NCBI GenBank assembly: GCA_019113825.1
Contig: DXGR01000112.1
Span: 1-55,177 of the forward strand
Source of the DNA: Candidatus Stackebrandtia excrementipullorum
GTDB lineage: Bacteria > Actinomycetota > Actinomycetes > Mycobacteriales > Micromonosporaceae
Length of the DNA stretch: 55,177 nt
Reading direction: 5' to 3'
This document shows positions 43,113 through 52,082 of the stretch, piece by piece. Position 1 is the stretch's first letter. Each line of letters begins with the position of its first letter. The notes beneath the pieces are model-generated. The model searched no databases. It was given only the letters and a program-made list of their open reading frames with translations, and was not told the DNA's origin. Made by a program: the position numbers and the translations under genes.

Positions 43113-44281
43113 CAGACGACCTCCTCCGAATCATCTTCCACAGTCGACACCTTGTCGTACAGTTTGTCGAACAACGCGGTCACCGCCGGATCGTCCACAC
43201 CTTTTTCCTCCAGATAGTCGGAGAACAGCTGACGAGGCGTCTTGCCCGCGCGACTGGGACGGCGGGGACGATTCTGCGCATCGGCAACCGACGGATCGAT
43301 CTGAATGGACAACGCTCGGGGGAAAAGCTCCTTCACCTCGTCACGTAGTCCTGCCCGTGACTTCTCCTTGATGTAAACGCGAAGCCACGCTCCCGGCATG
43401 ACATCGGCCTTGCGAAGTTCGTCGAGGTCGCCACGAAGAGTCTGCAACGCCACGGCCTCCGACAACGGAACATGCGTGACTTCTGCGGGCGTGTCGACGC
43501 CGACATCGACCAGAAGAGCACCCGGTGTGTAGGACTCTTCCCCGAAGTCCACCGCGATGGGCGCGCCGCTGTAGTGAACCGGGCAGCCCGCGGTGATCTT
43601 CTGTCGTCGGTGGAGATGCCCCAGGGCGACGTAATGCGTCGTAGGCGGAAAGATCGTGGACGGAACGGCGTAATCGGCGACGGTGTGGGCCTCACGTTCA
43701 CCGCCACCAAGCTTCCCGCCCACCACCGTGAGGTGCCCGGTCACCAGATTGATCGTCTCCCCGGTGAACGACACCGACAACGCCGCAACCAGACGACGCA
43801 GATGGTCGGTGTAGGACTGTCCGGTCTCGGCGGCGGTGAGCTCGAACAGTTCGGTCGCCCGCACCGCATACCGTTGTGACACGAAAGGCAACGCTGCGCA
43901 TTGCCACGGCTCGCCGTCGGCGGTGCGCCCGGCGATGAGATGGTCCGCTGCACTTCGGATTGTCCCGCGTAGCGTGATCTCGGCGGCGTCGGCCCAGCCG
44001 CGAAGCGCGTCCAAAGCGGCCCCGTGATCGTGATTGCCCGCTATGGCTATGACGTCGGCGCCGGTGGCACGCAGGTCGGACAAGGTCTTGACCAGAAGTT
44101 TCTGGGCGGCGGCCGAAGGCGCCGCGGTTTCGAACAGGTCACCCGCCACGATGACCAGATCGGGTTTCTCTCGGCGCGCCACATCGACGAGCTCACCGAA
44201 AACGGCGTACTGCTCGCTCATCCGAGACTGGCCCTTCAAGGTTGCCCCGATGTGCCAATCGGACGTGTGCAGGATTCGCAA
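43112..44281 (-). CDS. sbcD: SbcD/Mre11-type nuclease
   Basis: The Mn2+-dependent nuclease subunit of SbcCD (389 residues). Phosphoesterase motifs: ILHTSDWHIGATLKG, LVIVAGDLFETAAPS, VIAIAGNHDHGAALD, VTGHLTVVGG and the late YVALGHLHRRQKI. A C-terminal capping and SbcC-binding region follows and ends in a short acidic tail. The start appears to be TTG 44281: AGGAG lies seven bases upstream and the family begins exactly there (RILHTSDWHIG). Gene order HerA - SbcD - SbcC - NurA suggests one end-processing machine. A 124-bp gap separates it from herA. Confidence 0.94.
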   Translation of the reverse strand: MRILHTSDWHIGATLKGQSRMSEQYAVFGELVDVARREKPDLVIVAGDLFETAAPSAAAQKLLVKTLSDLRATGADVIAIAGNHDHGAALDALRGWADAAEITLRGTIRSAADHLIAGRTADGEPWQCAALPFVSQRYAVRATELFELTAAETGQSYTDHLRRLVAALSVSFTGETINLVTGHLTVVGGKLGGGEREAHTVADYAVPSTIFPPTTHYVALGHLHRRQKITAGCPVHYSGAPIAVDFGEESYTPGALLVDVGVDTPAEVTHVPLSEAVALQTLRGDLDELRKADVMPGAWLRVYIKEKSRAGLRDEVKELFPRALSIQIDPSVADAQNRPRRPSRAGKTPRQLFSDYLEEKGVDDPAVTALFDKLYDKVSTVEDDSEEVV

Positions 44282-44405
44282 GGTTCGTCTCCTAGCTGGC
44301 GGCTGACCGACGGTGTGTGGGTGTGACTGTAAAGACCGGGTACGACGTCACCGTTGTATGACCGCCGACACCGCATCGCAACCGGCCGAGGACCACGCGT
44401 ACGGC

Positions 44406-46139
44406 TCAGAATGGAATGTCATCGTCGTCTTCGGCCAACGCGAACGGATCGACCGTTTGAGTGACCGACCGCAGTGCCGACGACGGAGGGGCACCGGCCT
44501 CTTGTGGTCGTGTCGCCCATGCGGGGAACGGGAAGTTCACGACCAACGGCACCGGAAGTTCCGGCTGAGCGACGAACATGGTGCCCGGCTTGGCCATGAG
44601 CGCTCGCTGACGCTGTCCCGTGGCAAGGAAACCGTATTCGGGTCGATTGGCCTCGGCGGGATCGAGTCGTCCCACCACCCGGATGGCGCTATTGGCGGCG
44701 ATGCGTCGCTCCACCTCGCTGGCGGTTTGCTGCGCCCCGATCAAGATGACGCCCAAGGAACGACCACGCTCGGCTATGTCGAGCAGAATCTCCTTGATCG
44801 GACTGGTCCCGTCCTTGGGGGCGTACTTGTTCAATTCGTCCAGCACAACGAACTGCAGGGGTCGTGCCGTCCCGGCCTTCTCCTTGCGTTCGAACTCGCC
44901 GCGTAGCGTGACACCGACGACGAAGCGTTGCGCACGGTCGGGAAGATTGTGCAGGTCGACGACGGTGACCTGTGCATCGTGGTCGGTCCCCACACCGTGT
45001 ACCCGCCGCGGAGGCAGATCACCGCGGACCAACCGACCGATGTCACGAGTGGACGAGATCAAACGACGAATGAACGCGTTGACGGTTCCAAGACCGACTG
45101 CGGTACCCGCCCAGACCCCTCGAGTCTCGTCGTCGGACAGACGGTCACACAGCAGGTCCACAAGGTCGGAATACGTCGACACCAGTTGGCCGTCGATCAC
45201 GGCGCCGCCGTCCTCCTTGGGTTTCGCCTCTCGCGCCAACTTGGCGGTGACCTGGTGCACCACCATGGTGTACTGCTGACGTTCGTCGTCGGCGTCGGCG
45301 AACACGAAGGGGAGAAGCCGATCAGCGCAGAACTGGGCGATGGTCCAATAGAACGACTCGACACCGGTAGACCGGCACGCTACGTCCGGTACACCGTTGC
45401 GGTCGCCGGCTCGAGGTGGGGCCATGACCGTAACGGAGGTGAATGCCTTGGCGCTCAAACCCAACCGTTGATACGCATCCCGCATGGAGGAGTCGAGTCG
45501 TGTGTTCTCGTGGTCCAACAGGAGCAGGTCTTCGCCCTTGACGTTGAAGATCAGGGCTTTGGTGTTGACCGCCTCGGGGCCGATGGCCGATGAGTGAAGC
45601 AACGAATACAACAACCAGGTGGCGAAACTGGTTTTCGTCGCGACACCCGATATGCCCGATATGGAAACGTGTGCGCCGCGAGTCCCGTCGAGGAAGTCGG
45701 CGTTCAGGAACACGGGTTCACCGTCACGGGAGAAACCCAACGGCACCTGCCGTGTCATCTGGTCGAAATACAGGGCCGCATCTCGAGCTTCGCCGGCGGC
45801 TCGGATCACCGCGTCGCCGGGCCGGGGCGGCACGAACACCTCCGGATCGACACGGGTGACCGTCACCTCGGCGGCCTCCTGTACCTGCGCCGGAAGATGT
45901 CCGTCGGAGATCGCAAACACGTCGGAGTCGAACTGCGCGCCCTCGTGGCGTGAACGGACCGCAGTGACGACACCCGAAACGGTTACGGGGTCACGTCCGG
46001 CGACCTGCCGTCGCGTGACCACTACGTCGTCCAACTGCAGATACGCGTCGGGCGCGATGGCGACCCAATACGTCAACGGAGTCGCGTCCTCGGTGCCCAG
46101 CACCCTGCCCACCACATCTTCGGCCATGCCGACCATCAT
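44406..46139 (-). CDS. herA: HerA-like hexameric DNA-translocase ATPase with HAS-barrel domain
   Basis: A 577-residue FtsK/HerA-superfamily ATPase. The N-terminal about 100 residues form the HAS-barrel (VVGRVLGTEDATPLTYWVAI, then LQLDDVVV). The ATPase core has a Walker A-like HVSISGISGVATKTS (about 158-171), in which Thr replaces the usual Gly before Lys, and Walker B LQFVVLDELNKYAP, then IGAQQTASEVERRIAANS and the arginine-rich sensor region RVVGRLDPAE. HerA proteins pump DNA and pair with NurA. The C-terminal tail is acidic. It overlaps the RibD-like stop; ATGs at 46139, 46136 and 46127 are possible starts. Confidence 0.85.
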   Translation of the reverse strand: MMVGMAEDVVGRVLGTEDATPLTYWVAIAPDAYLQLDDVVVTRRQVAGRDPVTVSGVVTAVRSRHEGAQFDSDVFAISDGHLPAQVQEAAEVTVTRVDPEVFVPPRPGDAVIRAAGEARDAALYFDQMTRQVPLGFSRDGEPVFLNADFLDGTRGAHVSISGISGVATKTSFATWLLYSLLHSSAIGPEAVNTKALIFNVKGEDLLLLDHENTRLDSSMRDAYQRLGLSAKAFTSVTVMAPPRAGDRNGVPDVACRSTGVESFYWTIAQFCADRLLPFVFADADDERQQYTMVVHQVTAKLAREAKPKEDGGAVIDGQLVSTYSDLVDLLCDRLSDDETRGVWAGTAVGLGTVNAFIRRLISSTRDIGRLVRGDLPPRRVHGVGTDHDAQVTVVDLHNLPDRAQRFVVGVTLRGEFERKEKAGTARPLQFVVLDELNKYAPKDGTSPIKEILLDIAERGRSLGVILIGAQQTASEVERRIAANSAIRVVGRLDPAEANRPEYGFLATGQRQRALMAKPGTMFVAQPELPVPLVVNFPFPAWATRPQEAGAPPSSALRSVTQTVDPFALAEDDDDIPF

Positions 46140-46876
46140 CGCAGCCGGATGTAACGCAGCAGCAGGTTGTCATCGGCGTGCAGGGCATGGGCAAGCCGCA
46201 TGCGGCGAAGCGGTGACGAGGGTCCGGCGGTGATACGCCCCGAACCCGCGCCGGCAAGGAACGGCGAAACCGTCAGACAGAGCTCGTCGACGAGGTCTGC
46301 CGCGGTGAGTTCGCCGAGAATGTGAGGGCCGCCTTCGCACAACTGCTGTCGTAGGCCGCGTTTGTCCAGAATATTCAACGCGGTGGGGAAGTCGACGCCG
46401 TCGTCTCCGGCGACTATCACGTCGGCGACTTTCTGGATTTCCTTGCGGCGACCCGGCAGCGACGACTCACAGGTGATGACGATCGGTTTGACCGGTGCCT
46501 CGGTGAACAGCGGCATGGAAAGGTCCAGGTCGGCGCTGCGCGAGATCACTGCCATGACCGGATGATCGGGAAGCCCTTGATCACGCCGCCACGCGATGCG
46601 GTCCGGCGACATCTTCAGCGCCTGATATCCGTCGGTGCGAACGGTTCCCGCTCCGGTGATGAGAACGTCGCATCGCATTCTCAGGAAACGAAACGCCCGC
46701 ATGTCCTGTTCTCCGGACAATGCGTGGGAGTGTCCGTCGACCTCCACGGCACCGTCCGCACTGGAGACAAAGTTGACACGCAACCACCTGGACACGTTCG
46801 CCGGTGGCGCATAACGCTCGATGAGCGCGGCATCGTCGAGAACAGCGGCTTCAGGGACCGGATGAATCAACTCCAT
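46136..46876 (-). CDS. RibD C-terminal-type pyrimidine reductase family protein
   Basis: A 246-residue protein of the dihydrofolate-reductase-like RibD_C fold. It has VNFVSSADGAVEVDGHSHALS, the NADPH-binding region VLITGAGTVRTDGY, HPVMAVISRSADLDL, and LCEGGPHILGELTAADLVDELCLTVSPFLAG. RibD reductases act in riboflavin synthesis, but stand-alone copies like this are not proven riboflavin enzymes. No other rib gene is present. The start is ATG 46876 (MELIHPVP), without a strong ribosome-binding site; an upstream ATG at 46900 is in frame. It overlaps herA by four bases. Confidence 0.85.
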   Translation of the reverse strand: MELIHPVPEAAVLDDAALIERYAPPANVSRWLRVNFVSSADGAVEVDGHSHALSGEQDMRAFRFLRMRCDVLITGAGTVRTDGYQALKMSPDRIAWRRDQGLPDHPVMAVISRSADLDLSMPLFTEAPVKPIVITCESSLPGRRKEIQKVADVIVAGDDGVDFPTALNILDKRGLRQQLCEGGPHILGELTAADLVDELCLTVSPFLAGAGSGRITAGPSSPLRRMRLAHALHADDNLLLRYIRLR

Positions 46877-46996
46877 GCCGCTATTGTGCAGGTTCAGCAC
46901 CGGTGGCTGTCGGCACCGGTCACCTCGGCGCGGTCATCGGCGTATGGAGCACCCTCGTATGGACGGCTTATGCCCTTGTGTTGCAGCATTGTCGCC

Positions 46997-47980
46997 ATGG
47001 CGAACCCCCCTCCCGGGAAACAGGTGTCCCGGCGCTCGTTGCGGTATCTCCTGTCGTTGTGCTCATGCGTGATGGCGATGGTGGCCACACTGGTCGTCGC
47101 CACGTCCGCTCGTGACGCTGCGGCGGAGCCGACCACAGCGAGTGCGGAGTACACCGTGTGGCTGCAGAACATCGCCGGATGGAAGCTGCATCGCGGATCA
47201 ACCGACAACGGAGTGATCGAAGCGGTTACCTCCTCCATCGTCAATCGTGATGCCGACCTTGTCGCGTTCAACGAGATGTGTCGTCAGCAGTACAACGCCG
47301 TTATCGCGTCGTTGCGTACAGCCGGATGGCCCGCGGATCCGACGAACTTCGCCCGGTTCGGTGAATCCGGCTCGGGTGTATGCAACGGGCAGGCCTTCGG
47401 CAACGCGGTGTTCTCCCGGGAGCCGTTGGGCGGATCAGCTCGGTTTGTTCTCCCCGACGACGGTACGTCCGCGGACCATCATGTTCTCTGTGTCCCGCAG
47501 GAAAACCGACCGACCGTACGGTTCTGTACGACACACATCACCACAAGTAACGAGGTCGTCGACGGTGTCAAGGCAAACCAGCGGCAGTTGGACGCCGCGT
47601 ACGAGTTGCTTGAGGGCCATCACCGTGACGGCGATACCGTCATCATCGCCGGAGATTTCAACGCGCAACCCGACTACGGTCGAATGAACGGATGGTATTC
47701 ACCGAGTGTGGACACACCACACAACTCCGACAACGTCGGTCACTACCGTGAACTCGACGACGACGATGTTGATCATTGCCCCGGATACGGTGAACCCACT
47801 GTGGGGGTGGGGGATCCTCCGGGCGCCTGTCAACCCGAAAAGAAGATCGACATGATCTTTGTACGAGAGAACCGTATCGTCGGGGATTATTGGGCTGATG
47901 CGCTGGCTATTTCACAGCAATGCGGTGGACCGTGCGCCGACCACAAGGTTCTTGTTGGACATGTTGCCGTTCGGACGTGA
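46997..47980 (+). CDS. Secreted endonuclease/exonuclease/phosphatase-family protein (DNase I fold)
   Basis: A 327-residue exported protein. The N-terminal signal peptide starts with RRSLRY, a Tat-like pair without the full consensus, then a hydrophobic core (about 19-38) and an AAAEP cleavage region. The mature part has VWLQNIAGWKLH, the metal Glu in DLVAFNEMCRQQ, FCTTHITTSN, IIAGDFNAQPDYG, KKIDMIFVREN and the terminal CADHKVLVGHVAV, the ordered motifs of the DNase I-like phosphodiesterases. Several Cys residues suggest disulfides. The substrate could be nucleic acid or a phospholipid. The start is not firm; no good ribosome-binding site precedes ATG 46997. Confidence 0.85.
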   Translation: MANPPPGKQVSRRSLRYLLSLCSCVMAMVATLVVATSARDAAAEPTTASAEYTVWLQNIAGWKLHRGSTDNGVIEAVTSSIVNRDADLVAFNEMCRQQYNAVIASLRTAGWPADPTNFARFGESGSGVCNGQAFGNAVFSREPLGGSARFVLPDDGTSADHHVLCVPQENRPTVRFCTTHITTSNEVVDGVKANQRQLDAAYELLEGHHRDGDTVIIAGDFNAQPDYGRMNGWYSPSVDTPHNSDNVGHYRELDDDDVDHCPGYGEPTVGVGDPPGACQPEKKIDMIFVRENRIVGDYWADALAISQQCGGPCADHKVLVGHVAVRT

Positions 47981-47992
47981 ATCGTCGAACGT

Positions 47993-48012
47993 GCACGGGT
48001 CTTGACCCGTGC
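47993..48012 (+). terminator. Terminator hairpin after the secreted EEP gene
   Basis: Arms GCACGGGTC (47993-48001) and GACCCGTGC (48004-48012) surround TT; the effective loop is six bases. It lies 13 bases after the stop. Confidence 0.72.
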
Positions 48013-48027
48013 GGATAATCGTCGGGT

Positions 48028-48840
48028 ATGTGGTTTAAACCGACGATCAAGGTCGTCGTGGTCCTTGTTGTGGTGTATGCACTTGTGGTTGGACTGGCGT
48101 GGCTGTTCCAGCGACAGCTGATCTATCTGCCCTCAACGGAGTCACCCGAGGTATTCGGCGACGTCTCCGAGATCGCGCTGCACACCGGCGACGGGCTGGA
48201 ATTGGCAGCGTGGTTGGTGCCGCCGCAGAAGAACGACCGCGATACGGCGGTGCTCGTCGCACCCGGCAATGCGGGAAATCGGGCGTCGCGCCTACCCTTG
48301 GCTCGAAACCTTGCGACCGAAGGGTTCACGGTGCTCCTCGTGGAGTACCGCGGGTACGGGGGTAACCCCGGCACTCCCGATGAGGCCGGATTGGTGCAGG
48401 ACGCGGCCGCGGCATCCCGCTACCTGCGTCATGAGGCCGGGTTCGATCGGATCGTTTATTTCGGAGAAAGCCTCGGCGGTGGTGTGGTGAGTGCTTTGGC
48501 GACCGTCGACCCGCCGACGGGCATGCTTCTTCGTTCACCGTTCACCGATCTGGCCGCCGCAGGTCAAAGCGCGTACCCGTTTCTGCCGGTGCGCGCGTTG
48601 CTGGCGGACCGATACCCGGTTGTGGACAACGTTGTGGCGGCGGCGGTACCGCTTACGGTGATCGTCGGTACGAGAGATTCGACCATCCCGCCACAGCAGA
48701 GCCGCGATGTCGCCGACGCCGCGGCCGAGGCCGGCGTCGAGGTCTCGGTCGTCGATGTCGACGCCGACCACAACGATGCGTCGTTGGTACACGGCCCCGC
48801 CGTCGTGCAGGCCCTGGTAAGCCTGCACGACCGTGTGTGA
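48028..48840 (+). CDS. Membrane-anchored alpha/beta hydrolase (BEM46/ABHD13-like)
   Basis: A 270-residue protein with an N-terminal membrane helix (about 7-27) and an exported or membrane-facing hydrolase domain. It has LIYLPSTESP, typical of the BEM46-like group, the oxyanion-side VLVAPGNAGNR, VEYRGYGGNPGTPDEAG, the nucleophile elbow YFGESLGGGVV, the acid in VGTRDSTIPP and the His in DADHNDASL. All triad members are present. The natural substrate is unknown. ATG 48028 is the only plausible start. Confidence 0.87.
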   Translation: MWFKPTIKVVVVLVVVYALVVGLAWLFQRQLIYLPSTESPEVFGDVSEIALHTGDGLELAAWLVPPQKNDRDTAVLVAPGNAGNRASRLPLARNLATEGFTVLLVEYRGYGGNPGTPDEAGLVQDAAAASRYLRHEAGFDRIVYFGESLGGGVVSALATVDPPTGMLLRSPFTDLAAAGQSAYPFLPVRALLADRYPVVDNVVAAAVPLTVIVGTRDSTIPPQQSRDVADAAAEAGVEVSVVDVDADHNDASLVHGPAVVQALVSLHDRV

Positions 48841-48851
48841 GCCGTGCCGAT

Positions 48852-49850
48852 TCAGTCCCGCCACACGCCGGACCGGACCTGCCAGGCGATGCCGTCGGTG
48901 AAGCCGTCGGCCAACGTCGTGCGTAGCCGCGAATCGCGAGGCAGACGGGAAGCATCGTACGGGCCGATGTGGTTGAAGACGAAAAGAAGAACGTCTTTTT
49001 CCCCGCGGGTGGCGGCGTCCGGTGCGGGTGGCGCCAGCTGGAAACGGTTCGCGAAATTCACGATGTTCGAACCGGCGGGAAGATGCTCGGCCAGCTGAGG
49101 ATCCAGAAGCCAGGACGTGCAGGTGTACAGGGCGTCTTGCGGCACCAGGTCGTGAAAAAGGGCGTGGAAGAACCGCCGTGCCCGGGCAACCGCCTCGTCG
49201 CATTCCTGAAGGAGAAGGGGCCCGCCTTCCGCGGGGATGTGAATGCCGAGCGTGACCTCTCCCACCGCGTGCCCGGTGAAGGGGTGTTCCGGTCCCAATC
49301 GCTCGATAGCGAATTCGAGCCTGCCCAGTCGGTAGATGGTCCCTCGAAAATGCAGCGTGAACCAGAAGGCAACGGCCAGGCCGGGCTCGTCGAAACGTTC
49401 ACGGTTGAGGCGAAGCTTTTCACCGATGTTGGACAGTGTCGCCCAGCTGACGTCTTCCGGGACGCCCCGGTCGCGGTGATATCGCAATGTGTGCGGCAGC
49501 ACCGACAAGAGCGCCCACAGATATACGAACCGTCCGACCGCGCCCAGATCCGGCGACAGTTTCGGCCAAATCAGCATCCCGGTCCCGCCCATGTCGGCCA
49601 GCAACTGGTGATGGCAACGTTCCAGTAGCCACCACAGTTCGGGGTCACGGTGCGGATCGGGACGAGCGGCTGCAACAGCGACGGCATCGACCGCGTCGGC
49701 GCCCAGGCGTGTGACGAGGAGCCTCTCCGCTTCTGCTGAGGTTGGCAGAACAAGCGGTTCGGCGGCCGGGCCGAGGCGCTCCCAACGGTCGATCCAGTCG
49801 AGGTCCGCATCGGCAATACCGAGCCGATTACCCACATCGTCAGCGCGCAT
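48852..49850 (-). CDS. DUF5596-like GNAT/acyltransferase-domain protein
   Basis: A 332-residue soluble protein with the actinobacterial two-part pattern annotated as N-acyltransferase N- and C-terminal domains (DUF5596). Recognisable parts are DADLDWIDRWERLGPAAEP near the start, VGRFVYLWALLSVLPHTLRY in the middle followed by HRDRGVPEDVSWATLSNIG, and LGIHIPAEGGPLLLQECDEA later. Substrate and role are unknown. I chose ATG 49850, which has GGGAAGG upstream at a spacing of seven, over the longer GTG start at 49907. It is convergent with the hydrolase gene, 11 bp apart. Confidence 0.72.
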   Translation of the reverse strand: MRADDVGNRLGIADADLDWIDRWERLGPAAEPLVLPTSAEAERLLVTRLGADAVDAVAVAAARPDPHRDPELWWLLERCHHQLLADMGGTGMLIWPKLSPDLGAVGRFVYLWALLSVLPHTLRYHRDRGVPEDVSWATLSNIGEKLRLNRERFDEPGLAVAFWFTLHFRGTIYRLGRLEFAIERLGPEHPFTGHAVGEVTLGIHIPAEGGPLLLQECDEAVARARRFFHALFHDLVPQDALYTCTSWLLDPQLAEHLPAGSNIVNFANRFQLAPPAPDAATRGEKDVLLFVFNHIGPYDASRLPRDSRLRTTLADGFTDGIAWQVRSGVWRD

Positions 49851-49954
49851 TCGTTTGCCTTCCCGGTGAAGACCGAATCTATCGTCTGTCACGTGAGGCA
49901 CGTTCACGTGGACCTGCCCGTGGCCCCGAGGTTGATCACGCCTACCCTGAAGGT

Positions 49955-50371
49955 GTGTCGCGGTTTTTTACGCCGGGTTGGGTGTTGAGGCATGTGCTGG
50001 TGTTCGTTGTCACCACCGGCTGTTTCGGCATGGCGTATTGGCAGTGGACACGAGCCCTTGACGGCAGCCTTCTCAGCTGGGGCTATTCGTTTCAATGGCC
50101 GCTGTTCGGGTTCGCGGCACTTGCGTTGTGGGTGCGTGAAGTACGTACCGAGCTCAAGGCGCTACGTGGCGAGTCCGTCGACTCCGAGGAACCGCCGTTG
50201 GTTTCTCCGTTCGACCGCGGTGCACCCCCGCCGTTGGAAACCGTAGCCGTATCGTCGGCGCAGACCACAGACGAACCCGATGACGCGCAGGACGCCTACA
50301 ACCACTATCTGGCGTGGTTGGCGGCCGACCCCGAGCACCGGCCGAACGAATATCCCGGTAACACCCCGTAG
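49955..50371 (+). CDS. Small two-helix membrane protein, conserved next to DUF3817
   Basis: A 138-residue protein. Two hydrophobic helices (about 10-25 and 46-61) are joined by WQWTRALDGSLLSWGYSFQW, giving a short loop. The rest is a cytoplasmic acidic tail ending YLAWLAADPEHRPNEYP. I do not know a named family; similar small proteins sit before DUF3817 genes in actinobacteria. The GTG at 49955 begins FFTPGWVLRH two codons later; an AAGG is too close to act as a proper ribosome-binding site, so the start is uncertain. The next gene follows eight bases after the stop. Confidence 0.65.
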   Translation: MSRFFTPGWVLRHVLVFVVTTGCFGMAYWQWTRALDGSLLSWGYSFQWPLFGFAALALWVREVRTELKALRGESVDSEEPPLVSPFDRGAPPPLETVAVSSAQTTDEPDDAQDAYNHYLAWLAADPEHRPNEYPGNTP

Positions 50372-50379
50372 GAGTGACA

Positions 50380-50751
50380 GTGGACATCGACCCCGATATG
50401 AAATCAGCGCTGCGCCGCTATCAGATCATCGCCTACGTCGTCAGCGTGTGCTTGATCGTGCTCATGTTCGTGGCGGTGCCTCTCAACCACTTGGCCGGCT
50501 ATCCGCAACTGTCGGCGGTGATCTCGCCCGTGCACGGGTTGGGTTACATGATTTACCTCGCATTGGGATTCGACCTCGCCCGCCGGGCGGACTGGCCGTT
50601 GTGGCCACGCATGGTGGGTTTGCTGCTCGGCGGGACGGTCCCGGTCGCCTCGATTTTTGTGGAGCGATGGGTCACGCGAACGATCCTGGCCGAGGCCAAG
50701 CCCTCCGGCGAGTCGGAAGCACCCGCGACGGCAGAGCCCGGTCAGGCCTGA
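50380..50751 (+). CDS. DUF3817 family membrane protein
   Basis: A 123-residue protein with about three membrane helices. The DUF3817 pattern is clear: ALRRYQIIAYVVSVCLIVLM, then a PVHGLGYMIYLALGFDLARR stretch, WPRMVGLLLGGTVPVASIFV and a basic-acidic tail. The start is GTG 50380 with GTAGGAG five bases upstream; a GTG at 50374 overlaps that site. It is cotranscribed with the preceding gene and converges with the next one, four bases apart. Function unknown. Confidence 0.82.
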   Translation: MDIDPDMKSALRRYQIIAYVVSVCLIVLMFVAVPLNHLAGYPQLSAVISPVHGLGYMIYLALGFDLARRADWPLWPRMVGLLLGGTVPVASIFVERWVTRTILAEAKPSGESEAPATAEPGQA

Positions 50752-50755
50752 CCGA

Positions 50756-51307
50756 TTACGACAGGGTGCTGATTTCGGCGTAGGGCCCGTCCCACCACAT
50801 CGCGTCGATCGTCACCTGAGTGTTGTCGTCGTAGAAATCGATGACGAGTCGGTTGGCTCCCACTTGTTCCACGTCGGCGGTAAAACCGTCCACCGGACTG
50901 GCCGAAACCAGAACTGCGTCCGACGGATCGACCTGTATGACGGCGGTTCCGCCTTCCGTGGTGAAACGACCTTCGTACGTGTCACCCGCGACCCATTCCC
51001 AACCGTCGTGTTTCTGCGGTGGGGGACTTTCCTCGGTGGGGGACGGTGTCCGTTCGGTTTCGGTCTCCGTTTCGGGTGGTGCCTCTTCCGGCTTGGGTGA
51101 CGTCGCCGGTGACGGTGATGGGACGGTCGACGGGTTGTCGCTTGTCGAGGAGACGACGGTGTCGGCGTCGATGCGGTCGGCTCCCACCGGGAGGACGACG
51201 GCAAGGCTCAACCACGTCCCCACAGCGGCCACCGAGGTCACCGCCGTCCACGCGACCACGCCTGCCAACCGCCGAAGCCAGGCTGAACGGTGGAGCATGG
51301 TGGTCAT
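50756..51307 (-). CDS. Exported membrane-anchored protein with Pro/Thr/Glu linker
   Basis: A 183-residue protein not belonging to a family I know. One membrane helix or signal anchor (about 13-37, VVAWTAVTSVAAVGTWLSLA) is followed by a low-complexity Ser/Pro/Thr/Glu linker (about 53-100) and a small beta-rich domain with YEGRFTTEGGTAVIQV, VLVSASPVDGFTADVE and RLVIDFYDDNTQVTID. It resembles a small surface sensor or anchor. It is divergent from the response regulator, with only 37 bases between starts, so it may be controlled by that system. Confidence 0.7.
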   Translation of the reverse strand: MTTMLHRSAWLRRLAGVVAWTAVTSVAAVGTWLSLAVVLPVGADRIDADTVVSSTSDNPSTVPSPSPATSPKPEEAPPETETETERTPSPTEESPPPQKHDGWEWVAGDTYEGRFTTEGGTAVIQVDPSDAVLVSASPVDGFTADVEQVGANRLVIDFYDDNTQVTIDAMWWDGPYAEISTLS

Positions 51308-51344
51308 CTTGTCAGAACGTCGCCACCGGCGGTAGAGTGCCGCC

Positions 51345-52055
51345 GTGGCGAGGGTGCTCCTTATCGAAGACGATGTGAACGTACGTGCCGCTTTGTCGCG
51401 CGCCCTGACCAAGGCCGGTCATCTCGTGCAGGCGGAAAGCGCCGCTTTGAGCGGCCTCCGCCAGGTTACGGCCGCCACCCCCGATGTGGTAATCCTCGAC
51501 CTCGGCTTGCCTGATGTGGATGGTGTGGACGCGCTGCGGATGCTTCGAGGAATCTCGAACGTTCCCGTCATCGTCGCCAGTGCCCGCCGCACCGAGACCG
51601 ACATCATCCAGCTGCTCAACGCCGGCGCCGACGACTATGTCACCAAACCGTTTTCGGCAGCGCACCTTCAGGCCCGGATAACGGCGGTCCTGCGGCGGCG
51701 TGAATCCTCCGACACACTCGATGCGGTGATAGCGGTGGGGCCGTTGACGATCGATCAGCCGCGCCATACGGCGACATTGGACGACACGGTCTTGGAACTT
51801 ACCCGACGCGAGTTCGCGCTGTTGTCGTACCTGGCCCGGCATGCGGGACGTGTCGTCTCGAAGCAGGAGTTGGTGGAGCAGGTGTGGAAGCAACCCTATA
51901 TCGGCGCTGAAGCGACCGTGGACGTGCACGTGTCGTGGCTTCGCCGAAAACTGGGGGAGACCGCCGCTGCGCCGCGCCTGCTACGGACGGTCCGCGGCGT
52001 CGGCATCATGCTGTCGGACGAGTACCTCTCCGACGAGGCCGAATCCTCCCGGTAA
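51345..52055 (+). CDS. OmpR/PhoB-family response regulator
   Basis: A 236-residue regulator. The receiver has VLLIEDDVN, phospho-acceptor Asp52 in VILDLGLPD, the SAR switch residues in VIVASARR and Lys101 in VTKPF. The winged-helix part has LELTRREFALLSYLARHAG, VDVHVSWLRRKLGE and RTVRGVGIML. A GTG start at 51345 is likely, since the family begins RVLLIEDD. It is followed 27 bases later by its kinase. The target is unknown; both neighbours (a surface protein and an L,D-transpeptidase) act outside the membrane, which fits an envelope-stress system. Confidence 0.9.
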   Translation: MARVLLIEDDVNVRAALSRALTKAGHLVQAESAALSGLRQVTAATPDVVILDLGLPDVDGVDALRMLRGISNVPVIVASARRTETDIIQLLNAGADDYVTKPFSAAHLQARITAVLRRRESSDTLDAVIAVGPLTIDQPRHTATLDDTVLELTRREFALLSYLARHAGRVVSKQELVEQVWKQPYIGAEATVDVHVSWLRRKLGETAAAPRLLRTVRGVGIMLSDEYLSDEAESSR

Positions 52056-52082
52056 CGACGAAGCGAACGGATCGGCGTAAAA

